Shown here: positions 25,946 to 34,433 of the stretch, in pieces | How the letters are laid out: each line of letters opens with the position of its first letter | Position numbering within the stretch: position 1 is the first letter of the stretch | Assembly: GCA_900539675.1 (NCBI GenBank) | Contig: UQDJ01000010.1 | Location: 1 to 44,538 of the forward strand | DNA length: 44,538 nt | DNA from: an uncultured Coriobacteriaceae bacterium | GTDB taxonomy: Bacteria > Actinomycetota > Coriobacteriia > Coriobacteriales > Eggerthellaceae | Direction of reading: 5' to 3' | Program-made: the position numbers and the translations under genes | The notes under the pieces: model-generated | The model's input: only the letters and a program-made list of their open reading frames with translations | Database searches by the model: none | Told to the model about the DNA's origin: nothing

Positions 25946-26644
25946 GTGGAAGAAGCGAGCACCATAGAACTCAGTACGGCAAAAGAAGAACCCCAGCGTA
26001 CCCATGTGGGTAATAGTGTTGGTAAATTGGTTTGGGTTTTTCTGGTTATGTCGTTTCTTGGCCTTGTGGGCGAAACCATTCAGCACCTTGTGGCGTTTGG
26101 CGAATGGGAAAGCCGTGCAGGCTTTATCTGGGGCCCCTTTTCTCCCATCTATGGCACCGCCGCCGTGCTGCTCACCATTATCCTTGAACCATTTCAGCGT
26201 CGAAGCTTACCCCTCATTATCATTGTTGGCGCCATCGTAGGCGGCGGACTGGAATACTTCGCCAGTTGGGCAATGGAAACGTTTGGCGGCATTGTAGCGT
26301 GGAGCTATTTGGATGTTCCGTTCAATATTGATGGCCGAACCGACCTGTTTCATGCACTGTTGTGGGGATCCCTTGGCGCTATTTGGGTGCGCATTGGCCT
26401 GCCTTTGTGTGAAAAGGTATTTTCGCACGTCAATCTGAAGAGCAAGCTTTACCGTATTATTACGGTAGGCCTGACTATCTTTGTTATCTTGGATATTGTT
26501 ATGACTATCGTGGTGTTGCTGCGCGCCGATGCACGCACGCATGATATTCCGCCTCAAAACGCCCTGGAACAATTCTGCGATGACGTATACCCCACCGAAT
26601 ACTTGCAACAGAGATTCCACAACATGGGTGGCTTAGGTATTTAA
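25946..26644 (+). CDS. Putative ABC-transporter-permease-like membrane protein (CmpB family, PF06541 type)
   Basis: The 232-residue protein has about five or six membrane segments and the family pattern GETIQHL, then GFIWGPFSPIYG, then EYFASWAMETFGG and VPFNIDGRTDLFHALLWG. These match the CmpB-type family, annotated as a putative ABC transporter permease though its function is unproven. The start is GTG at 25946 with AAGGA at 25936-25940, a 5-nt spacing. The gene stands alone, divergent from the serine hydrolase gene. No ATPase partner lies nearby, so transport by an ABC complex is doubtful here. Confidence 0.82.
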   Translation: MEEASTIELSTAKEEPQRTHVGNSVGKLVWVFLVMSFLGLVGETIQHLVAFGEWESRAGFIWGPFSPIYGTAAVLLTIILEPFQRRSLPLIIIVGAIVGGGLEYFASWAMETFGGIVAWSYLDVPFNIDGRTDLFHALLWGSLGAIWVRIGLPLCEKVFSHVNLKSKLYRIITVGLTIFVILDIVMTIVVLLRADARTHDIPPQNALEQFCDDVYPTEYLQQRFHNMGGLGI

Positions 26645-26658
26645 GTTTTCCCGAAGCG

Positions 26659-26796
26659 TGGGCGGTATACGTATCGAACTGTATGCCCACAAGTAAAAAG
26701 CGCCACGTCTTGTCGACCTGGCGCAATCAGAGAATCTTGGCAGAGCTATGTCAGCCTGGCGCAATCTGCACCTTGGCCGAGTGAGTCGGCCAAGGT
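26659..26796. terminator. Three successive hairpins, the last a strong terminator candidate
   Basis: Between the CmpB-type gene and the convergent aldo/keto reductase gene there are three inverted repeats: GTGGGC with GCCCAC (about 26659-26690), GCGCCA (26700-26705) with TGGCGC (26719-26724), and ACCTTGGCCGA (26770-26780) with its exact complement (26786-26796) around a 5-nt loop. CCTGGCGCAATC is also directly repeated at 26717-26728 and 26755-26766. The third hairpin is the best terminator for either strand. Confidence 0.65.
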
Positions 26797-26805
26797 ATGT
26801 AAGCG

Positions 26806-27930
26806 CTAATCTTCGTAGTATTCGGCTGCATCTTCCAAATGATCAATAATCTTGATACCCTGCGGACACATGTCTTCACAATTGCCGCATTGGATGCACT
26901 GCGAAGCGCGACCACCAGTTGTTTGCCAGCTGTACAAGCCCTTTACGAATTCGCGATTTTCGGTCATCTTTTCCAAGTTCAGCAGACCCATAATTTCAGG
27001 AATCTTTACCCCGGAAGGACAATCTTTCGCGCAATAACGGCAATTCGTACACGGAATTAAGCCAACGCTTTTCAGTGCAGCGATGGCTTTTTGTAATACC
27101 GCCATGTCCGCTTCCGTCAATGGCGTCTGCTCATGCCATTCGGCTACATTTTCTTTAATCTGGTCCAGCGATGATACGCCAGAGAGCACCGTAATTACGT
27201 TGGGCAGGTTGTAGCAAAAACGATACGCCCACGGCACTTCGCTCTTGTCAGGTTCGGCTGCCTTCAAAATTTCAGCGCCACGCTTGGGCAATTCCGCCAA
27301 GCGTCCACCACGAGCTGGCTCCATAATCACAACGGGTACGCCATGCTTTTGGGCAACTTCCATGCACTTCTTGGATTCAGTTACCGGATCTTCCCAGTCC
27401 AAGTAATTTACCTGCAGCTGAACAAAATCCATATTGGGATGATCGGTGAGCAACTTATCCAGCGCCTCTGGGCCATCGTGCATCGAAAAGCCCAAGTGCT
27501 TGATAATGCCCTCATCCTTTTTCTGCTGAGCCCATTCCCACATGCCATATTCATCAAACTTTGCCGTGCGGGGGCCGCCACAGTTGTGCAGCAAATAGAA
27601 GTCAACATAATCAACGCCCAGACGTTCAAGCGATGTATCCAAGCAGGCCTTCGCCGCTTCGGCGGTGGGCTGTGCCCAGGCTAGACACTTGGTGGCAATA
27701 GTGTATGCATCGCGCGGATAGCGCTCCACCAACGCTTTGCGCATTGCCTCTTCAGAGTGACCTTCGTGGTACACATACGCTGTGTCGAAATACGTGCCAC
27801 CACCCTCGATGAACACATCAACCATCTGCTTGAGCTGCTCAATATCAATAGAAGTTTGATCTTCAGGATTAGTTAAGGGCAGGCGCATGCACCCGAAGCC
27901 GAGCTTCGGCGTATCCAATAAGTTAGACAT
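26806..27930 (-). CDS. Aldo/keto reductase with C-terminal two-4Fe-4S ferredoxin domain
   Basis: This 374-residue protein has an AKR barrel (about 1-280; LGFGCMRLP near the start, FDTAYVYHEG, and LGVDYVDFYLLHN) followed by a ferredoxin-like domain with two CxxCxxCxxxCP clusters (CTNCRYCAKDCP and CIQCGNCEDMCP). This layout is common in anaerobes, where it is annotated as an oxidoreductase of the aldo/keto reductase family. It probably couples an NAD(P)H- or ferredoxin-linked reduction of a carbonyl, substrate unknown. It lies downstream of pyrE on the same strand, after a repetitive spacer, and has a GGAG-type ribosome site. Confidence 0.93.
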   Translation of the reverse strand: MSNLLDTPKLGFGCMRLPLTNPEDQTSIDIEQLKQMVDVFIEGGGTYFDTAYVYHEGHSEEAMRKALVERYPRDAYTIATKCLAWAQPTAEAAKACLDTSLERLGVDYVDFYLLHNCGGPRTAKFDEYGMWEWAQQKKDEGIIKHLGFSMHDGPEALDKLLTDHPNMDFVQLQVNYLDWEDPVTESKKCMEVAQKHGVPVVIMEPARGGRLAELPKRGAEILKAAEPDKSEVPWAYRFCYNLPNVITVLSGVSSLDQIKENVAEWHEQTPLTEADMAVLQKAIAALKSVGLIPCTNCRYCAKDCPSGVKIPEIMGLLNLEKMTENREFVKGLYSWQTTGGRASQCIQCGNCEDMCPQGIKIIDHLEDAAEYYED

Positions 27931-27955
27931 AGTGGGCTCCTCTATAGTTCGGACG

Positions 27956-28080
27956 GCTTTTGTCGCTATTTCCTTGTGTTGTTGTTTCCTTTTGTCACTA
28001 CTTTTGCGTGGCGCTACTTCTTCGTGTCGCTACTTCTCTTTGTGGCGCTTTTTCTTTTGCCGCTATTTCGCTTCCTTGAC
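27956..28080. repeat. Degenerate tandem repeat in the pyrE-AKR spacer
   Basis: The spacer repeats a unit related to GTCGCTACTTCTT (plus strand) about seven times with drift, and the last copies run into the 3' end of pyrE (its stop codon is at 28063). The plus strand is pyrimidine-rich throughout. Confidence 0.6.
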
Positions 28081-28752
28081 GCCGTACTGTTCATAGTACG
28101 CATCAAGTGCAGCCTTGGTGGCATCATCAATCACAACGCTGCCCTGCACTTCGTGGTTGTACAGCATGTCCACGACTTCTTTCATGCTGACAATAGATGC
28201 CACCGGAAAGCCGTACTTTTCCTGGACTTCCTGCTGGGCGGTAACCTTACCGCCTTTGCCTACTTCCATGCGGTTCAGCGAAACGATTAACCCCTTTACA
28301 TCCACATCGGCGGCTGCCTTTAAGATGGGGTACGTTTCATCAATGGATTTGCCTGATGTGGTAACGTCTTCAACCATAATTACGCGATCGCCATCGTGTA
28401 AATCGGCACCCAGCAAATTGCCAGCATCGGCACCGTGATCTTTTACTTCTTTACGATTGGAGCAATACTTCACTTCTTTGCCGTAGAGTTCTTCCAGCGC
28501 AATAGCGGTTACCACTGCCAAAGGAATGCCCTTATAAGCTAGACCGAAAACCACATCGAAATCCAAGCCGAAGTTGTCATGAATGGCGCGTGCATAGTAT
28601 TCGCCCAGACGACGCAGCTGACTGCCCGTTACATAGGCACCCGCATTCATGAAGAACGGCGACTTACGACCACTCTTTAAGGTGAACTCACCAAACTTCA
28701 ATACGTGGCTTTCCACCATGAATTCGATGAACTCCTTCTTGTAATCCTCCAT
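28063..28752 (-). CDS. pyrE: Orotate phosphoribosyltransferase
   Basis: PyrE joins orotate and PRPP to form orotidine 5'-phosphate in pyrimidine synthesis. I start it at ATG 28752 (229 residues) since GAAGAGG lies 5 nt upstream and the family sequence begins there; the frame extends upstream to 28878 but that part is not family-like. The PRPP-binding motif is VIMVEDVTTSGKS, and FTLKSGRKSPFF near residue 22 is typical of PyrE. No other pyrimidine genes are adjacent. It is separated from citrate synthase by a 243-nt repeat-containing gap. Confidence 0.95.
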   Translation of the reverse strand: MEDYKKEFIEFMVESHVLKFGEFTLKSGRKSPFFMNAGAYVTGSQLRRLGEYYARAIHDNFGLDFDVVFGLAYKGIPLAVVTAIALEELYGKEVKYCSNRKEVKDHGADAGNLLGADLHDGDRVIMVEDVTTSGKSIDETYPILKAAADVDVKGLIVSLNRMEVGKGGKVTAQQEVQEKYGFPVASIVSMKEVVDMLYNHEVQGSVVIDDATKAALDAYYEQYGVKEAK

Positions 28753-28840
28753 GAATGCCTCTTCTCTCTTTGGGTTAACCAGCAGGTTACCTGTACCGTT
28801 TGGTTGACTGTACCATTTAAAGTATGAATCCATCATAGCA

Positions 28841-28932
28841 AATGCGCACCTTAGGGGTGCGCATTTAAAGGGTTGCAACTTGAGGTGCGAACAGCGGCAT
28901 CCTGCACCTTAAGGTGCGTACAGCGGCATCCT
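28841..28932. repeat. Inverted and direct repeats between citrate synthase and pyrE
   Basis: AATGCGCACC (28841-28850) pairs with 28856-28865 around a 5-nt loop. GCACCTTAAGGTGC (28904-28917) is a perfect palindrome. A 21-bp direct repeat, AGGTGCG-ACAGCGGCATCCT type, occurs at 28883-28903 and 28912-28932 with one mismatch. The hairpins may end the citrate synthase transcript. Confidence 0.7.
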
Positions 28933-28995
28933 TCGATACGGCGCAGGGGCTGGCTCCATTCGGCACTGCAAGCCGCTGCAGGATAGTGCGTTTGC

Positions 28996-30336
28996 TTATT
29001 TGCGGTCCTCGATTGGAATGTATTTACGACGTGGGACGTCAGTCTTGTAAGCCGGACGCATAATGCGCTTGCCGCTGACCAGCTCTTCAAAACGATGAGC
29101 CGCCCAGCCCGCCATACGCGACGATGCAAACAGCGGCGTAATCAGATCTGCCGGAATGCCCAGCAGCGAATATACGAAGCCGGAATACATATCAATGTTT
29201 GCGCACATTTCTTTTTTAGTGCCCTTTTCGCGTTCAATCACTTCAGGGCTAATGCGCTCAATCATCTTCAGCAAGTTCAGTTCAGCTTCGTATTCCGTAC
29301 CTTCTGCCAGCTTGGTGGCAAAACGCTTGCAAATAATTGCGCGCGGATCCGACTTGGTGTACACCGCATGACCCATGCCATAAATCAAACCGGTGTGATC
29401 GAAGGCCTGCTTGTTCACAATCTTGGCAATATAGGACGCAACTTCGTCTTCGTTTTCCCAATCCTTAACGTTTTCCTTAATTTCCTGCTGCATGGCCAGC
29501 ACCTGATGATTAGCGCCCCCATGCTTGGCGCCCTTAAGCGAACCAATAGCGCCGGCATAGGCAGAATAGGGATCGGTATCAGCCGACGTCAAAACGCGGC
29601 AAGTAAACGTTGAATTGTTACCGCCACCATGTTCGGCATGCAGGCACATCATAATATCCAGCATGCGTGCCTCTTCCGGGGTGTACTGACGATCAGGGCG
29701 CAGCATGGACAAAATAGTTTCTGCGGTAGATTCGCCCGGAACAAAGCGGTGCATAATCATAGATTCGCCGTAAAACGCTGCGCGCTTGGCGTAGTAAGCC
29801 AGCACCATCATGCGAGGAATGCGGGACAGAAGCGAAATGGCCGTTGAAATTTCATGCTCGTAGCTGCGGCTTTCAGCATCAGGATCGTCCGCATAGAGCA
29901 TCAACACCGAGCGCGCCAACAGATTCATAATGTCACGCGAAGGGGTAATCATAATCTTGGATGCAGTAAAGCCATCGGGCAAGTTGCGCTGCGCATCCAA
30001 AGCAGCAATAAACTGATCAAGCTGCTTTTGCGTGGGCAAGTTACCCATCAAAAGCAGATAGGCCACTTCTTCAAAACGGAATCGACGGTCAGGATCTCCG
30101 CCCAACAGATCATAAATATCGTAGCCACGGAAGGTAAGCCTGCCCTCATCGGGAATCTTGTCACCTTCACTCATTAAGTAACCATGAACGTTAGAGATAT
30201 TGGTCACGCCCACAATGACGCCCGAACCATCCGCATTGCGCAGCCCGCGCTTGACGGGATAGCGCTCGTACATTTCCGGATTGACGGAATTTACTTTCGT
30301 GAAATTGTCGTACAAAGATAGCGTATGTTCGGTCAT
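28996..30336 (-). CDS. gltA: Citrate synthase
   Basis: This 446-residue enzyme condenses acetyl-CoA and oxaloacetate to citrate. ATG 30336 is chosen because AAAGGA lies 7 nt upstream; an upstream TTG in the same frame lacks support. Family marks are RLTFRGYDIYDLL, HAEHGGGNNSTFTCRV (catalytic His region), GAKHGGANHQVL and GMGHAVYTKSDPRA. Its length and sequence style match the larger citrate synthases of anaerobic Gram-positives. It is divergent from an acetyl-CoA hydrolase/transferase gene, with a shared 270-bp control region. Confidence 0.95.
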   Translation of the reverse strand: MTEHTLSLYDNFTKVNSVNPEMYERYPVKRGLRNADGSGVIVGVTNISNVHGYLMSEGDKIPDEGRLTFRGYDIYDLLGGDPDRRFRFEEVAYLLLMGNLPTQKQLDQFIAALDAQRNLPDGFTASKIMITPSRDIMNLLARSVLMLYADDPDAESRSYEHEISTAISLLSRIPRMMVLAYYAKRAAFYGESMIMHRFVPGESTAETILSMLRPDRQYTPEEARMLDIMMCLHAEHGGGNNSTFTCRVLTSADTDPYSAYAGAIGSLKGAKHGGANHQVLAMQQEIKENVKDWENEDEVASYIAKIVNKQAFDHTGLIYGMGHAVYTKSDPRAIICKRFATKLAEGTEYEAELNLLKMIERISPEVIEREKGTKKEMCANIDMYSGFVYSLLGIPADLITPLFASSRMAGWAAHRFEELVSGKRIMRPAYKTDVPRRKYIPIEDRK

Positions 30337-30401
30337 GAGCGATCCTTTCCTCAACGCGTACCATTGTAAGCCCTAGACGTGTGCGCTTTGGTTTCCTGCG
30401 T

Positions 30402-30421
30402 GTTTCCGACGCGTCGGAAAC
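30402..30421. promoter_or_regulatory. Perfect 20-bp palindrome between citrate synthase and CoA-transferase genes
   Basis: The half-site GTTTCCGACG is followed at once by its exact complement CGTCGGAAAC (30402-30421). It lies 66 nt upstream of the citrate synthase start and about 185 nt from the CoA-transferase start. Nearby, CTGTAAC is repeated at 30449-30455 and 30460-30466, 11 bp apart, one helical turn. Both look like protein binding sites in a divergent promoter region; a terminator is less likely because no U-run follows. Confidence 0.6.
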
Positions 30422-30606
30422 GCAGATAAACGGCGTCATTTCGCCATACTGTAACGCCGCTGTAACACAACCGGCATCATTTACCCGTGATTCAGTGCAA
30501 CTGAGGTATACACTGCTTCTGAGGTAAAAAATGTGCGAAGCACAGCGTCGCGCGGCTGCAGTGGATGATGCGTAACTTCGCGCAACTACATACAGGAGGG
30601 GCATAG

Positions 30607-31947
30607 ATGAATTGGCAAGCAGAATACGAGCGCAAGCAAGTGACGCTCGATGAAATCTTTGAGAAGCATCTCACGGGTTCCCGCTTACTTGGTCGCAAAC
30701 AGCGCATCTATATGGGCGGCTTGCACGTAGCAACCACTATTATCAATGCCCTGCTTGACCACATTAAGGCGGGCACCTTACACGGCGTTGATATATATGC
30801 CAACTGGATGAATGGCGATATCACCTTTGCAGACATTCATACCACACCCGACAATTTCCGCTATCACACCTATTTTGCGGGCCCCAACGAACGCACCGGA
30901 TTCGCTGCAGGATCAGGCTGCGTTGCCCACATCCCAGTGCACTTCTCCGATACCAATCGGATGTTGCGCGAACTTGACCTGGATTATGCAGTGGTTCAAA
31001 TGACCCCGCCCGATGAGTTGGGCAACTGCAATATTGGCCCGGTTGGTTTTGAGCAGGGTGCGCTGGATCCGGTACATGGCGCCAAACGCATCATTGCCCA
31101 AATCAATACCAACCTGCCGCGCGTCTTTGGCGATTCGCACAACTATCATGTCAGCAACATCGACGCTTTTCTGATTCAAGACGAACCGCTCGAAAACGTT
31201 CAAACGCCTGAGCCCACCCCCGAAGAAATGAAGGTGGCGCAATGGATAGTCGATCGTGTCAACGATGGTGACTGCATCCAGTTAGGCATTGGCGGCATTA
31301 TCAATGCGGTTGCCAAAGGGCTTAAAACCAAGCGTCATCTGGGTGCTTTCACAGAAATGTTTTCAGATGCGTTTGTTCAGTTGGCACTCGATGGTGTGTT
31401 GGACAATTCCCGCAAAAGTTATATGCCCGGCGTTTCTGTTGGCGGATATTCCACTGGCACCCAGCGTTTATACGATTTCATCAACGAAAACCCGGCTATG
31501 TATTACTGCTCGTATGAAACCGTATGCAACCCTGCCTGCATTGCCCAAAACGATAACCTGGTTTCGGTAAACACGGCTGTAAGTATTGATTTGACCGGTC
31601 AGGTGTGCGCAGAAAGCATTGGTCCGCGCCAGTATTCCGCCAGTGGTGGCCAGTTCGATTTTGTGCGCGGCGTTAAAAACGCGAAAAATGGTCGCGGGTT
31701 CATTGCGGTAACCAGCGTCGCTCACACCAAGAAAGGCCCCGTTTCCAAGATTGTGCCCACCCTGGCTCCGGGCAGCGCCATCACTTCATTGCGCAACGAT
31801 TTGCAATACGTGGTTACCGAATATGGCGTGGCCGATTTGCGCTGGGCCGATATCCCCACGCGCGCACAGCGTCTTATCAACATCGCTCATCCCGATTTCC
31901 GTGATGAGCTTACCTTTGAAGCGAAAAAACTGGGCTTCTTGTATTAG
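30607..31947 (+). CDS. Acetyl-CoA hydrolase/transferase family protein (CoA-transferase)
   Basis: This 446-residue protein belongs to the acetyl-CoA hydrolase/4-hydroxybutyrate CoA-transferase family. It has IYMGGLHVATTIINALL near the start, QLGIGGIINAVA in the second half, the likely catalytic Glu in GAFTEMFSDAF, and the conserved end SLRNDLQYVVTEYGVADLRW. It moves CoA between acetyl-CoA and another acid; the true substrate pair (butyrate, propionate, succinate or 4-hydroxybutyrate) is not readable. AGGAGGGG lies 7 nt before the ATG. The 3' end nearly meets the convergent MFS gene, 25 nt apart, with no clear terminator. Confidence 0.9.
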   Translation: MNWQAEYERKQVTLDEIFEKHLTGSRLLGRKQRIYMGGLHVATTIINALLDHIKAGTLHGVDIYANWMNGDITFADIHTTPDNFRYHTYFAGPNERTGFAAGSGCVAHIPVHFSDTNRMLRELDLDYAVVQMTPPDELGNCNIGPVGFEQGALDPVHGAKRIIAQINTNLPRVFGDSHNYHVSNIDAFLIQDEPLENVQTPEPTPEEMKVAQWIVDRVNDGDCIQLGIGGIINAVAKGLKTKRHLGAFTEMFSDAFVQLALDGVLDNSRKSYMPGVSVGGYSTGTQRLYDFINENPAMYYCSYETVCNPACIAQNDNLVSVNTAVSIDLTGQVCAESIGPRQYSASGGQFDFVRGVKNAKNGRGFIAVTSVAHTKKGPVSKIVPTLAPGSAITSLRNDLQYVVTEYGVADLRWADIPTRAQRLINIAHPDFRDELTFEAKKLGFLY

Positions 31948-31972
31948 AGGAACCTGCACCGGTAGCTTTTCG

Positions 31973-33205
31973 CTACTTGTCCTGGCGCTTCTGCTTGCGC
32001 ATGCGAGAACGAAGCGATCCGCCCATACAGCTTTCAGGCTGCAGAATCATAAACGCTGCAACAACCGACACCACTGCCAGCACAGCGCCAATCGGACCCG
32101 ACCAGGTAAAGCCCAAGTTGGTGGCCACCACACCGCCCAAAAACGATCCAGTTACAATGCCAATATCAGATGATGTGGGCATCACAGCCGATGCCAGCGT
32201 CAACGCGCGTGGGTAATCCTTTGCAGACACCTGCAGCAAGTAGGACTGCAACGGCGCATTCATGTGATAGATAAATACACCGGTTAGCACAACATTAATA
32301 ATGCATAGCACCGTATTGCCCGACGCCAAACTTACCCCCAACAGCAGCAACACCACTGCCTGCAGGGCAAACATCAGCGGCAATTTCCCCAAGCCATAGC
32401 GCTGAGCCAGCGATCCACTGCCCAAGTTCGACACAATGGTGGCACCGCCGTAGAAGAACAACACGATAGAAACCATCCACACCGAAAGGCCAACGGCATC
32501 TTCCAAGATAGGCGTTACATACACGTAGAACACATACGTTGCCGCCATGCCAAACGCCTTCATCACCAGCACCAAGATAATGCGACGATCCTTCAAGATG
32601 ACCAGCTGTTCGCGCACACTGGAACTTACATCGGTCGATCCGGAACGCGGCACCGAAATAAGCAAGAGAAGCGTAACCACCAGTGCAATCAATTCAACCG
32701 CCACAAAGGCAGCCTTAATGCCGAATGCATCCGAAAGCAGTGTACCTACCGGCGTACCCAAAACGCTGGCCACCGAAAAGCCCGCATACACAAACGAAAT
32801 AATGCGCGGCGCCTGCTGCTGCGGAATAATGTCGTTGATAAAGGTCATCACCGTTGAAAGCGTGACGCCAGAAACTACTGCGGTACAAATGCGTGCCATC
32901 ATAAGCACTTCGTAGCTGGGAGCCACGATGGCAAGCGTATTACCAACGTTAAACACCAGCAAAAAGATGCAGAACAACGGAAAACGCCTGAATCGACCCG
33001 TCGAAAGCACGATGATCGGAGTGGACACCGCATAGGCTACTGCGAAATAACCCACCAAGTTGCCCGCATCCGAGAGCGGGATGCCATACATTTCAGAAAT
33101 ATCGGGCGTGATGCCAATCACAATAAATTCGGCGAAACCCAAAGCGAAGCCAACCGTTACCAACGCAACCGTTGCCAGCTTTAAACGACCAGCGCTTAAC
33201 TCCAC
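31973..33205 (-). CDS. MFS transporter, DHA1/AraJ-like
   Basis: This 410-residue protein has twelve predicted membrane segments and the sequence style of DHA1 sugar/drug efflux proteins (GFALGFAEFIVIGITPDISE near the N-terminus, YAGFSVASVLGTPVGTLL in the fifth segment). Start is GTG at 33205 behind a TTAAGG. The substrate is unknown. Downstream of the TetR gene on the same strand, it lies 276 nt further on, so a shared transcript is possible but unproven; the spacer is CA-rich, low complexity and without a gene. Confidence 0.88.
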   Translation of the reverse strand: MELSAGRLKLATVALVTVGFALGFAEFIVIGITPDISEMYGIPLSDAGNLVGYFAVAYAVSTPIIVLSTGRFRRFPLFCIFLLVFNVGNTLAIVAPSYEVLMMARICTAVVSGVTLSTVMTFINDIIPQQQAPRIISFVYAGFSVASVLGTPVGTLLSDAFGIKAAFVAVELIALVVTLLLLISVPRSGSTDVSSSVREQLVILKDRRIILVLVMKAFGMAATYVFYVYVTPILEDAVGLSVWMVSIVLFFYGGATIVSNLGSGSLAQRYGLGKLPLMFALQAVVLLLLGVSLASGNTVLCIINVVLTGVFIYHMNAPLQSYLLQVSAKDYPRALTLASAVMPTSSDIGIVTGSFLGGVVATNLGFTWSGPIGAVLAVVSVVAAFMILQPESCMGGSLRSRMRKQKRQDK

Positions 33206-33481
33206 GAACCTTAACCCTACTCATCCATTGAAAACGCCCCGCGCACAACGCACCTGCACACACGACTCGCCTGCGCACACAATGGCACCTACGCCACAAC
33301 TTGCCTGCACGTCTCGTTGCACACGCACAATGGCGCACCATGCACTGGAGCATTCCTACTACTCACTTCATCCTAAGACATGGTTCGTTATTTTAAGTCT
33401 TTTTATGCTAAGCGTTACGGGTTTTTATGTTTCGCCCTATATCTTGGCGCGGACCCGCAGGATCCGCAGCAGCGGGTAAGG

Positions 33482-34138
33482 CTAACGCAGATGTTCTGCC
33501 ATCATGGCACGAGTTTCGCGAATTGGCTGAATTTCGCCAAAGCTTGCCATCATAATATGGGTGCGCATCAGGCAAACAATAAGCGATGTCCCTGCCAGAC
33601 ATTCTTCTTCTAGCGTCAAATGCTGCAACTTGCGCTTTTCGGGATAAGCCGTCAAGAATTCCTGCAGAGCTGATTTAATGCTGGGCTGCATCGTCAGTGA
33701 ACTTTTATTCGTGCGGAAGAAAATTTCGGGATATTTGCTCATCACGCTGTTGCGCAACGTCATGATTTCTTCGGTTGCATCTAATGCGGTAAGCCCCTTC
33801 TCTAAACAGTGGGTAACTACATCTAAATAGTTGCTATCCGGATGGGTTGTAAGAGCCTCAAGAATTTGTTCCGCGCTGGGAATGTACGCACGTCCTAGCA
33901 CCGCAGATCGCTTAGAAGCAAAGTAGTTGAAGAATGTTTTGCGCGATATGCCCACGCGCTCACACACCTCTTCTACCGTCACACTTTCATAGCCCTTTTC
34001 CAGCGTGAGCTCAAGAATGGCCTTTTCGATAGCCTGACGCGTTTGTTCCTTCTTGCGTTCGCGCAAACTAGGCTGCGGGGAGTCTTCGCAATCGCTCCGG
34101 GCGTCTTTGTTTTCTTGTACCTTTTCACTTGTGCTCAT
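33482..34138 (-). CDS. TetR/AcrR family transcriptional regulator
   Basis: The protein (218 residues from ATG 34138) has an N-terminal helix-turn-helix (LRERKKEQTRQAIEKAILEL, then VEEVCERVGISRKTFFNYFASK) and a C-terminal ligand domain. The frame is open to a TTG at 34171; I prefer the ATG, though no good ribosome site is seen before either. It is divergent from the DHA2-CBS efflux gene, the usual arrangement for a local repressor. A 12-bp palindrome (GTGTGATCACAC, 34141-34152) lies right before the ATG and a 16-bp inverted repeat lies at 34239-34254; either may be its operator. Confidence 0.9.
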   Translation of the reverse strand: MSTSEKVQENKDARSDCEDSPQPSLRERKKEQTRQAIEKAILELTLEKGYESVTVEEVCERVGISRKTFFNYFASKRSAVLGRAYIPSAEQILEALTTHPDSNYLDVVTHCLEKGLTALDATEEIMTLRNSVMSKYPEIFFRTNKSSLTMQPSIKSALQEFLTAYPEKRKLQHLTLEEECLAGTSLIVCLMRTHIMMASFGEIQPIRETRAMMAEHLR

Positions 34139-34140
34139 AC

Positions 34141-34254
34141 GTGTGATCACACCAGTCAAATTTCTTACCAATTCTTTTGCGGCAGACTAGAACACGTTCG
34201 TTTGAAGAATCAGTGACGAACCGGGCTCGATATCTTCCATAAGTGCAAACTTAT
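34141..34254. promoter_or_regulatory. Candidate TetR operators in the divergent control region
   Basis: GTGTGATCACAC (34141-34152) is a perfect palindrome next to the TetR start codon. ATAAGT-gcaa-ACTTAT (34239-34254) is a second inverted repeat, followed by a TATATAAA box at 34261-34268 that could be the -10 of the efflux gene. The assignment as operators is inference from position and symmetry. Confidence 0.45.
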
Positions 34255-34433
34255 ACTTACTATATAAATACACCGCGTGTAATATTATCACTCGCATGAC
34301 GAATGTCGCAAAAGGTGCTCGCTATTTCAAAACATTCACGTTTTGTACACCTTGCATCTTGAGCGGCTTTTCTTGTGCTCAGACACCACGCAAACGCAGT
34401 ATCAAAGAGCGAAACCAGGAAAGTAAGGCGCAT

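Noticed and set aside
33060..33479. 139-codon open frame on the plus strand
   Set aside because: Overlaps the start of the MFS gene on the other strand and a CA-rich spacer; composition is low complexity and Pro/Thr/His-biased.
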